Origin: Tribonema minus
Lineage: Eukaryota; Sar; Xanthophyceae; Tribonematales; Tribonemataceae
Reading direction: 5' to 3'
Assembly (NCBI GenBank): GCA_017506865.1
Contig: JAFCMP010000123.1
Coordinates: 124,001-188,000, forward strand
DNA length: 64,000 bases
In this document: positions 12,401 through 24,400 of the stretch, piece after piece
Position numbering within the stretch: the first letter of the stretch is position 1
Layout of the letters: every line of letters begins with the position of its first letter
Position numbers and translations under genes: made by a program
Notes under the pieces: generated by a model
Database searches by the model: none
What the model saw: only the letters and a program-made list of their open reading frames with translations
What the model was told of the DNA's origin: nothing

Positions 12401-15400
12401 GCAATGCACACGCGACGGAAGCCAGCAGTGGCGGCGGCGGCAGGGCAGGTGACCACTGACATTGAGCGCTGCTGACGGGTGCGGCAGGGGCTGCAGAGGC
12501 GCCGCTGTCATTGCGTGCACCGCGTCCCCAGTGCAGCGCCATGACTGATGCAGCGGCACTCACACCTTGCCGTGATGGCAGGACTGAAAGGCATGGCAAG
12601 TAGGGCTGCCAGCAGACCGGTCTTTTCTTTTTCTGGTGTGGATTGTTGTTCAAGTTAGGGTGCGTTCCATTTCATAATTGGGTACCTGACGTGTATGAAG
12701 GTGCCAGACTGGGGGGGGCAGCGAGCCACGTGCGCAATGTAGCTGCCACCGTAAAGCGGCGATTGGCGTAGAAGGCGGCTCAAAGAGCGAGCATACGCGT
12801 GTGCAAACAGCAGGAGCCATTTACACACCGCCGCTGCGACACCGCTGGACATGGAGCTGACGGCACGTCGATACCATGGCGTGCAGACCCTGCCGACACT
12901 CTTACCAAGGGCGGGCCATGTGCCCGCATGAGCACTGCTGCCAATGCGTGCGGCACGGATAAACGTACAGGAGGCTCACCTGAAAGTGCCCAATGAACGC
13001 ATTCGTCACGCAACCCTGGAAAATCCAGCGCACGAAGCTCACGTAGCAGAGCTGCGGTGGACAGGCATGGGGGGGGAGGAGGGGGGGGAGGGGCGGGGGC
13101 TTACAATAAATGGATGCTCGATGGAGGCCCACGCTCACAAATCCAAAAATGCAGTGCAGCAATTTTCTTATATAGGATTAGGGTTGGGGTTTGCTCGTGA
13201 CAGCCAGGACGATTCCGCGGCGCTCGGATCAAGCAACACTGATGGGGAGTATGTAGGCGCCACTGATGGGGTATGTGTTGTTGGGTGTGTATCGTTGGCG
13301 TGCAAGTTTCATCAAGTCCGAAGCAGTGTAATCGCCCATGCGGCTGCGTGGCACCCCTACCCTCAACTCTTACCTTTACCCTAACCCTAACCCTTGCACC
13401 GGCAAAATGAGTGCGCATCCGCCGAAGCGTGGGGCGCAATAGGTAGCCCTAACTCTAACCCTAGCCCTGGCCCTGACAGCAGAGCAACACCGCCTCAGTT
13501 TATCAGAAGCGCTGCGTAGGTGACTGATGTTGTCCAGCGAAACCTTGCCGCGGTGACACGCATGATCACGCTCAACAGCCGACTGGGCGAGATGCGCGCG
13601 CACGCGCCGGTGCCACCGCTCAGCGTAAAGGCAGGTATGTTGGCGCGCTACAGCAACTTCAAGTGGCCTACTTGAAGATGACATGCCATCTGCCCGCGGT
13701 AGGCAGACCATGGTGCTGCAGCTACTTCAAGTGGCCTACTTGAAGTTGACATGCCAACTGCCCGTGAGTGCACAGCCCCAGGTGACGCGGACCCAAATCT
13801 TCGCACGCAGCGCACAGTATAAGTGTCACACGTCGCATGAACGTCGCTTATCGACTGCAGGCAGGGCAGAAGTACATTTTCCTCCAGACATTGTGCTCTC
13901 TGAATAGCAATGTGTGGTGTTGCAAATATCATGTAGAGCTCTATTTCAAGAACTAGTAGAAAGCGAGGGAGACGTCGTGTTGTCTGCTGCCTGCATGCAG
14001 CACGCGTCTTCCTTCACAGCATGCACTTTAAATACAGCACCTTGCAGTTTGCGAATTCATGAAGAGCACAACTTCAAGAAGAAGTTTTGAAGAAAACACT
14101 TCAATAAAACACTTCAAGAAGAAGTTGGAGGGAAGAAGTTGCGCGGCACTCACCCAGCGCAGCCCGACGATGACGTTGTTCTCCACAGCATGCGCTTTTA
14201 CAAATTGCAACTTGCGGTAGCAAGAACAAAACGTGGAGTCTACGTTGACAGGTCGTCAAAGCACAACTTGGAGCACAACTTCAAGAGGTAACTGGAGCAC
14301 AACTTCAAGAAGAAGTTGCGCGGCACTCACCCGCTGCTTTACAAATAGCAACTCGTGGTAGCAAAAGTAAGTGGAGCGCTACTTCAAGAAGAAGTTGGAG
14401 CACAAGTTGAAGAAGTTGCGCGGCACTCACCCAGCGCAGCCCTATGATGACGTTGTTGACGCGCACCGCGAAGCCCGATAAACTGGCTGAAGATGATGTA
14501 AAAAATGGGCCACGCGGAGAGCACTTGCAGTTTGCAAATATCATGCAGAGCAAAACTTCAAGAAGAAGTTGGAGCAATACTTCAATACGAAGTTGCATAA
14601 CTTTAATATGAAGTTGTGTGGCGCTCACCCAGCGCAGCCCGATGATGACGTTGTGGACGCGCACTGCGAAGCCCGGTAACTAGCTGAAGATGATGAAACA
14701 CATGGGCCACGCGGAGAGCACTTGCAGTTTGCAAATATCATGCAGAGCAAAACTTCAAGAAGAAGTTGGAGCAAAACTTCAATTATGAAGTTGAATAACT
14801 TCAATATGAAGTTGCGTGGCTCACCCATCGCAGCCCGATGATGACGTTGTTGACGCGCACCGCGAAGCCTGAGAACTGGCTGAAGAAGATGAAGAACATG
14901 GGCCATGCGGAAAACACGAGCTTGGGCGTGGGCAGCAGCGCCGCAAAGAACTGCGCCGTCGTGTAGCCGAGCAGCGTGGAGACCAGCAGCAGAATAAAGA
15001 AGTACCAGTACTGGTTCTGCGGCACAGCGGCAAGCGCGCAGCGCAACATTGCAAATGCGTGGCATCGTGAGCAGAACAGCGATGAAATACAAGTACAAGA
15101 AATACCAGTACTAAGGCAGCAGCGCCGCAAAGAACTGCGCCGTCGTGTAGCCGAGCAGCGTGGAGACCAGCAGCAGAACAGTGAACAGGGACCGATGGGC
15201 AGCGCGGGCCGCAAACGCGTGAGCAGAATGGTGATGAAATTCGCGTACTCGTTCAGCGGCCTAGCGGGCGCTGCGGCACAGCGGATGGTTGGCAGCGCAC
15301 GCGTGTGGCGTCAGCTGCAGAGTGGGGAAGCACAAGCATCGGTTCTGCGCCTGCAGTGAGCTGTTCGATGGATGGTCGGCTTGTGCAGGTGCGAAGAGCG

Positions 15401-18400
15401 GAACTGCGGTGTGGTGGAGACCAGCAACGAAGGAACGTGGCGACCAACTGCAAAATGAAGAAGCACCAGTAACGGAACAGCGGGCAGGGGGCAGCGCGAC
15501 AGGCAGCGCGCACACGTGGCGGCGTGTGAGCAGAACAGCGACGCAAAGACCGGAGCTTCGGTGTAGTTGAGACCAGCAGCATAATAAAGGTGTACCAGTA
15601 CTGGTTCTGAGGCACAGCGCACAGAGGGCAGCGCGACGGGCCGCGGGGGCCGCAAGAGCGTGGCGTCGTGTGAGCAGAACAGCGACGACGCAGCCTGGCG
15701 CACGCTTGCCCCACTGCTCAGCAGCAAAGAAACCGCCATGCTTATCTACAAAAGTTCACGCTGTGATTCACCCAGTCATCAGCCACAATGCGATGTTGAG
15801 GTAGACCGAAGTTCACGCTGTGACTCACCCAGTCATCGGTCACAATACAATGTTGACGTGGACTGAAGTTCAAGCTGTGAGTCACCCCATTTTTGCCAAA
15901 ATTCAATGTTGAAGCAGATCAAGGTTCACGCTCGCTGTGACTCACCCAATTGGCGGGCAGCCCCATGGGCCAGTACGCAATGTTGAGGTACACCATGTAG
16001 GTGACGATCAGCAGCGGCAGGTGAACTGTCGCCTGTACAAGCCAGTACACGGCTGTACAGTACAGTCCGGCGGCGCGCTCGCGCTGGAAGTTGCGCTTGC
16101 TCTCGAACAGCGCTGCCACAGCCTGCATGTGCCCCGTCATTGCGTACAGTATAGCGAAGTACTGAAGGGCGAGCACGTTGCTCGCAACGGCTGCGTATGA
16201 GACAACGCACGGAAACGGGGGGGGGGGGGGGGGGGGCAGCGCTCAGCATATGAATATATATGCGTATATATATATATACGTATATATGTCTCAAGAAGTA
16301 TATAAATGGTGTGTGGTCATATGGATCGTGTCGCTGTCTCAACCTCTAAGATGAGTTTCAAAAAGGATCGCGAAGAGCGCTGCCACAGCCTGCATGTGCC
16401 CCGTCATGGCGTACAGTATTGTAAAGTACTGTAGGGCGAGCACGTTGCTGGCAACGGCCCAGCACAACTCAAGCGCCAAGTCCCGCGTGATGGGGTCAAT
16501 GAGCCAGTCGCTCTGCTTCACGCGCCCGGCGCCCCAGAAGATGAACAATGTTTGCAGAACTGATTGCACACCCTCGCAAAAACTGCGTGTACTCTTGCTT
16601 TACAATCCCCCCACCGATCCCCTTCAAGTTTCGTTTAGAGATAGCATTGAGCTAGGGTTAGGGATACGCCACTCACGCGTCAGGCCCCTCGTGATGGGGT
16701 CAATGAGCCAGTCGCTGTGCTTCACGCTGAATACCATGGACCTCTTCAACACAGCAGTGGTTACCGCGCTCTACGCTGGACAGACACTAGAGTTAGGGTT
16801 AGATTTAGGCTAGGGGTAAAGTTGCACCACTCACGCGTGAGGTTCTGCAGAACCGACTGCACACCTTGGCAAGACCTACATGTACGCGCGGTCTACGATC
16901 CTTTTAGGGTTAGGGTTAGGGTTACACAACTCACGCGTCAAGTCCCTTGTGATGGGGTCAATGAGCCAGTCGCTCTGCGTGACGCGCCCGGCGTCCCAGA
17001 AGATTCAAATACTACTGAGCGAAAACCTTCAAACCGACAGTGCCTGCCGCGGTCTAGACTGAATAAAAACCACTCACGCGTCAGGTCCCTCGCCCTCGTG
17101 ATGGGGTCGATATGAGCCAGTCGCTCTGCCTGACGCGCACGGTGCCCCAGAAGATGTATAATGTTCACAGAACTGATTGCACATATTTGGAAGAACTGCA
17201 GATACCCCCCTTCCCCCCCCCCCTAACGACACTCACGTGTCAGGTCCCTCGTGATGGGGTCGATGAGCCAGTCGCTCTGCTTTACGCGCCCGGGACCCAA
17301 GAAGATGGATAATGTTCGCAGAACTGATTGCACAACTTCGCAAGAGCTGCATGTACCCGCACTTCATGCCCCCCCCCCCCCCTTCACGCCACTCACGTGT
17401 CAGGTCCCGCGTGATGGGGTCGATGAGCCAGTCGCTCTGCTTCACGCGCCCCGCGCCCCAGAAGATGGCCGCAGAGAGCAGCCCCACCAGCGTGTTCTTG
17501 AGGAGCATGGCGGCGAGCGCGTCCGTGTCGCGCATCAGCGACAGCCACGACCGCCACATCACCTGCACGGTGGTGAGTGAAAATTCGAAAGACTTATTCA
17601 GACGCTCGGAAATGAGATGCAGGGCAACGACTTGCATATGTGTGAGTGCTGCGTGATGCAGCGTACTGTCAAGGACTGTACAAACAACTCATGCGTCAAA
17701 GCAACAGAAGCGTAGCGATGAGCGCCAGCCACGACCGCCACATCACCTGCACAGTGGTGAGCGCAGCGGATTATCTGTTTACAAACGCTCACTCGTTCAA
17801 GTATGCTATGCAGGACAATGACTCCAATGCGTGTGATTGCCGTCTGATGCAGCAACATGTCAGCTATTGTTCGAACAACTGAGACGTCGAGGTGTGTTGT
17901 AAAAGTAATGTCGCGCATCAGCGCCAGCCACGACCGCCACATCACCTGCACGGTGGTGAGTGCAGAGTGTTGTTTCCAAGTATATTTAAATACATTAATT
18001 ACTCATACGTTCAGGTATGAGACGCAGGGCAACGGCTTGCATACGTGCGAGTGCTGTGTGGTGCAGCGTAACTGTCAAGCATTGTACAAACAACTCATAA
18101 GATGATGCGTCTTATGACAGACGTGGCGCGTATCAGCGCCAGCCACGACCGCCACATCACCTGCAGATTTTTGCAGGACCAGAGCCTTGAGTTATACTGA
18201 GAAGTGCTTTTTGGCAAAGTTTTTGCAGCATCAGCTGGAGTAAATGATTTGTGAGACAGTCTGCATGTTGAGAATTGCGGGGTGTGTTGCGACAGAAGCG
18301 TAGCGCATGCGCACTAGCCATGACCGCCACAGCACCTGCACAGTGGCGAGCGCAGCTTGTTGTTGATTTAAGAATACTCGTACGTTCCAAGTATGATACA

Positions 18401-21400
18401 GTATCGCAAGGCAATGATTTGCATGAACGTGAGTGCTGTGTAGTGCAGCGTAACTGTGAAGTGTAACTGTCAAGTACCGTATGATCAGCTCATACGCCGA
18501 GGCAACAGAAGCGTGGTGATGAGCGCCAGCCGCAACCGCCACATAGAGATGGTTTGAAGGCGACAGCGCTCATCGCCTTCAGCTGCGTCCACCGCCCCAT
18601 GCTCGTCCTGCCGCGCGCAAACAGATGTGGTGGTAAACCCCAATGTGCATACCGCTACCGCTATGAGAGAGAAGAGAGGGGGGCAGGCAAAGGATGGCAG
18701 TGCTCACCGCCTTCAGCTGCGTCCACAGGCCGACGCTCATACGGCCGCGCGCAAACAGGCACTTCTATAAGATCACCCCCAACATGCACAACAGTACAAG
18801 GAGAGAGACAGAGAGAGAGTTTCGAAGCAGGCGGGCGGGGTATGGGGGTATGCCCCACTATGCACGTCAATTAGTTTGAGAAAACGAGAGCAGGGGGCCA
18901 CGATGCTCACCGCCTTCAGCTGCGTCCACAGGCCGACGCTCGTTCTGCCGCGCGCAAATAGGCCATCAGCAATGCCCTCGCACCACGCGACGGCCTCCGT
19001 GTAGAGCCACGGCACGCGCGTTTCGTCGATTTCCGGGGACGAGGAGTGAGGCGACGACGGGCGACGCGACGCGGAGGATGAGCGCTGCTGCGATGTCGCC
19101 GCCCCCGCGCGACGGAACGAGTCCAACTCCAAGTCGGGAGTCGGCGACGGGGAGGACCCCCCGTTTTGGAGGCCCTTGCCGGTGATTCCTGCGGGGAGAG
19201 GAGGGGGGAAGGGCGGGCGGTCACCTCGACCGAAGAGTACTGTTTCTGATCGTTGAAGTTAAGGTTTACATTCGAAACCCTTATGTCAGCACAGATTTTA
19301 GAGGAGCACTGACGACGGCAGCCATACGCGACAGTGAGAGATGCTGGCGTGCTCGCATTTGATTTACATGGCCGCTGCTGTCAGCCGTGTAAGCGCATGA
19401 AGGCGGAAGCGGGGGCGATGCAGCAGCAGCGGGGGGGGGGGGGGAAGGGAGGGGGGGTTGATCGCCTATACCGCTGCGTGCCACATTTGCAGATATGGCC
19501 CAAGCCATTCGTTCTGTCCACAACACATGCGATAGGAGAATCTGCACTACCTACCTGCTAGACTTGGTATGCTCTCAACGCACTGAACGACGCAGCTGTT
19601 TTCGTAACATGCTGTAGAAGCGAGAAAGCAAGAGTCAATGCCAGAAAAAGCCTAGATCTAACCCATAACCTCAATTACGCTCGTGTGTGAAAACCATCTA
19701 TGCAAGACTAACCCTAACACTAACCCTATCCCTAAGAAAAGTAGGAGGTTCACGGCAGACAATCAGCGCGCATGATTGGGCGCGCCTTGCGGACTGTTGC
19801 CGTCATCACTCAAGGGGAGTCATTGTTCTTTCAAAGTAGGGTTAGATGACCTCCCACTACAGTGTTCAGCAACTTCAACTCACCCATCTGACTGGCCACA
19901 GCCGAGTCGCAGTATGCTGCCGCCAGCTCCTCACCTTGCAGACTGTTGCCGTGATTGTTGAAGGTAGCCATTGTTATTTCCAAGTAGATTTGGGCGACCT
20001 GCCGAATATAGAATTCATCAACTTCAACTCACCCATTTGTCTGGCCACGGCAGAGTCGCAGTAAGCCGCCGCAAGCTCCTCTGGCAGAAACGGCAACGTT
20101 TTGCCGGGCGGCAGAAGCGCTTCTACGCCCGCCGCCGCGGCCACAATGAACTCCGCAGGGGCCATGCCTGGTGGCATAACAAACCCTGGCAGCACAAACG
20201 GGGGAGGGGGGGGAAGGGGGGGGGGGGGGGGGGGAACAACGCGATGCGATTCAGCCCTGTGTGCTCTGCGCCGCCTCTCGCCTTGAGGTAGATGGTCGCA
20301 GAGTTTGTGGCACGCGGCGAAGTCGGCTTTGAGCGCAGAAGTGCAACAGCACAGAGAGGGCGACAGAGGCGCGCACGTCCGCCGTCGCGTGCAACCTCGC
20401 AGTTGAAGTTAAGTTTGGTGGAGCGCGCGGCTCAATGCGCGGCACCGCGCCGCACACGCCTCGCGCTCTGCTGCGAGCCAGCGTCGCCGCCGTCGTCTGA
20501 CGCAAAGCTCCACAGCATTGAAGCCCGTGCCAAGATGCGAGCAGCTGCACCAGCAGAGCACTGTACGACGCGACGGGATGGACGTGAAAAAACACCGTGG
20601 CGGCACGAGGCCTGGCTCTTTGCACTCTAGCTGCTCGACGCTGTTACGTGATCAGGTGCACGCAGCCGCACCAACCAGGTCTCTATTAGGCCAATTAGAT
20701 CTTCCAGAAGGGCGCCGCGGCCGCGCCGCACGATTGAAGAATGCTGTGCTGACGGTGGCAGCGTTGATGGTGCATGTCGCTACAGCGAGCGGCTGCGGGG
20801 GATCGAGCACTGTGCCGCTGAGCGCGCGAGTGCAAGAGACGATGAAGCTGGCGCGTGTGTGCAGGCATGGTGATGGCCGCAGTACTGCGGCTGACAATGC
20901 CTGGGCTGCATGCGCGCTCCTGCTGTTGCGCACGACTCCGGTAGCGGATTCAGTTCAGCCGTAAAAACAAGTCGCACGCAGAGGCGAGGGTACCGTAGAT
21001 CACGGGACACAAGACCACCGTCCAGTATATAAGTCCCCCTCATCTTATGCCGTGATATAAGACCCCCCGTGCCATCTGTGAGGTGTGGGCGTGAAATGCG
21101 GCTGCTGCGCAGCGGGCGCCCCCCTGCACCCCGGGCTGCACACACCGTCGCGCTTGCGTATGTTTGTTTACATATGACACCACGCAATAATTTGATTGGC
21201 TGCTGGCCCACGGCTGCCCGGTGGACGCTAGCGTAGCCGAGTCAAGTCAGAGTCAACTTCCCCCTCCTGATGCGCCTGCGCAGCTTGGCGCGCAATACGT
21301 GGCCGGAGACGTGCGCCGGTGCGGCGCGCCACGGCTGCCCGGCCGCCCTACAGTACCTGCAAGGCGAGCGCGCGCCCATGGACCGGCTGACACCTCAAGC

Positions 21401-24400
21401 TGCAGCGGCGGCGCGCGCCGCCAACACGGGCGTCCTGCAGCGGGCGCTCGGCAACAGCTGCGAGGTTGACGACGCAGGGCACGAGGGTGTGGCCCGCTGC
21501 GGCCAGGTGCCTGCGCTGCAGCGTCGGTCCATGGACCGGCTGACACCTCAAGCTGCAGCGGCGGCGCGCGGTTGCCACACGGGCATCCTGCAGCGGTCCA
21601 TGGGCGCGCCTTCGCCGTGGAGGTACTGCAGCGCGGCCGGGTGGCCGTGGCGCGCGGCTGCGGCGCATGTGTCCGGCCACAAGTCGCATGCCAAGCTGCA
21701 CAGGCGCGTGAGAAGTGAAATGTCGCCCTGCACCGCGGCAGAATCGGCTGTGCAAGCGTCCACCGGGCAGCCGTGGGCCAGAGGCCAATCGACGACTGCA
21801 GGGTGCCCGTTCCGTACGCAAGCTTGAAGAGCCGCGTGCTTCTCTTGGATGCGAACATCTCGTCCTACAAGTCCCTTAGGGTTAGGGTTAGGGTTAGGGT
21901 TACCCTAACCCTAACCCTGACCCTAAACCTAAAGCCCCAGGCACCGGGCGAGGTGAAATGATGTCCCTCGCCAATTCAAAAGCTTGCACACAGAAGTCTT
22001 TTTGACTGATGGATACGGTGGCACTGTTTGACTCGTGGCCAATGACTGCAGCAGCGGCGACCACGGTTAGTGGTGGAAGGCACTCGCGGCTGACCATGCC
22101 TTGTCACCTAGAGCTCTACGATCTGTTGATTTGTATTTCATACTGATGATCCGGGATGCAGGGCCCGGTGAGTTTTTTCTTCTGTTTTTTTATATGCATC
22201 GAAGGGCTCCACAGATTGCTGGGATCGAGAGAGGTGCGTTCAGCTGAAGCTGAAAGACACAAAGCTGTACAGCCCTCCACCACTTGAAGCGCCGGTGCAT
22301 ACACCCAGCGGCTGATAGCGAGACAAATAGGTACCAGCGAACGCAACCGCTCGTCGCACGAAACGGTCAACCGTGCACACAGCATACCGCACCTTGCCAC
22401 CTAGAGCTCCCTGCGATCTTTTGACGACTCGTTTCCGTACCTAGTGGAAGGCTGCTGAAGTACTTGTGGCACTTTGCGACAGACCTCTAAAGTACACCTC
22501 ACGCCCCCCCGATAGCATGTGCACGGCAAGCATCTAGCGGCTGACAGCGAGACACGCTTACCAGCAAACGCGATCGACCGCTCATCGCACGTAACGGTCA
22601 ACCGTGCTTACCTAGTGGCAGGCTGCTGAAGTACTTGTGGCAGTGGGCAACGGGCCCGAAGTAGACCTCCCGCCCGCCCAACAGCAGCAGGACCTTGTCG
22701 AACTGGGAGAAGACCTCCGGCGACGGCTGGTGTATAGTCGCCATGATGGTGTGGTGCTGAGCCGTGGCGAGCCGCCGCAGGCTCGTGGCGATGCCCAACG
22801 ACGCAGCGCTGTCGAGGCCTGCGTCACAGAGAAGATAAAAGCATAGAGTGTGGAACGTGTGTGGGGCGATCAGGATGAACAGCGTGCAGAATTGCGAGAC
22901 GCGCAAGAGCACGCATCAAGTAAAAAAGTGTGTGGTGCTGAGCCGTGGCGAGCCGCCGCAGGCTCGTGGCGATGCCCAATGACGCGGCGCTGTCGAGGCC
23001 TGCATCACAGAGGAGAAATGCGTGGAATGCTTCAGAAAATATTGCACCTAGAGCTCTACGATCGTTTGATTCGTTTCCATCATATATACCTTGAAGTACA
23101 TTTTATTGAAGATGGGGCTTCTGAGGTTTTTAAATGGTGAACTACAAAGTAATGTAAAAATAGAAAGCGAGGCGATCGGGACGGACAGCGCGCAGAGCGT
23201 GTGGGGCGCGCAGCAGCGCACATAATGTAAGATACATGTGGTGCTGAGTCGTGGCGCGAGCCGCCGTAGGCTTGCGGCTATGCCCAATGACACGGCGCTG
23301 TCGAGGCCTGCGGCACAGAGAAGAGAACGTGCGGAGCGCACGCATTCATTCACTGCACTCAGTGTGAATCACGTGGCAGGTAACTGAAAACCTCATCAGG
23401 ACTCTCCATCTGTACGCATGTGCCGTCCCTCATTCATTCCATCACTCAGGTGCAGATGCGCAACAGCGCGCATTGTACGGAAGATGCATGGAAGGAAGCG
23501 AACACGAGCCTTGCACAAGAGCCAACAGCGTGCAGAGTAACGCTTTACGCTGCGTGAAACGCGAGCCCTGCGGCGCTGTTACGACCGGCATGAAAACAAT
23601 GGCAGGTGCCTTACAATACCCTGGCGTAGGATATGATCAGCTGCAGTCGTGTGTGTGAAAGCAATAAACGGTAGCCAGACGCAGAGGTGTGTGCATACGT
23701 AGCCATAAACAAGTACATGTATGCCCGCATGTGGTGTCGCCAGCCATATTCAAGGCGTGCCGTGTCTGCTGCCACGGCTCTGCGCTTTCGACCCGTCGAC
23801 GAATAACGCCAGAAAGCTAACCCTAACCCTAACCCTGACCCTAACCCTGGCACGTGCGCAGCCCACTACCGTAAATAGGCTGCTGCGACGCGCGCTGCCA
23901 AGGTTTTCGAGGATCTCGAGCGTCACAGCTTTCTCATTGTGCTTAGTGGCGCTTTAGGGTTAGGGTTACGGTTAGGGTCCGGGTTAGTACACCACTGACA
24001 ATGTGTAGTGCACTCAAGGGCATTCACTGTTTTGAAACTCAAAGCAGCAAGCATACCAAGTAAACAGGCTGCTGTGACGCGTACTGCCAGGGTTTTCGAG
24101 GTTCTGGAGCGTCACAGCTTGCTCACCGCACTCGATATCTGTCCCCGATACGTTAATTAGAACGAAAAGCACCGAGCCTCCGCCGCTTTGGACAGCCCGT
24201 TTGGTGGATCAAGATGTACTGCTTGTAATGAAAAAGGCAAAACTGCAAGCGCGCAGTGCTCAGAACTGTGTCTCACGGCGCTCAATATCTGTCGCAGGTA
24301 CTTCATTGCAACAAAAAAGCACAGCACTGAGCCTTAATTTGCTGCTTCGTGCAGCCCAGTTGGTGCTTCAAAACGTACTCGACTGTAATGAAAAAATGCA

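Noticed and set aside
16680-17320. Extra coding exons of the transporter
   Set aside because: They repeat the same exon 8 end; using them as exons would duplicate part of a membrane loop, and exons 8 and 9 already join in phase without them.
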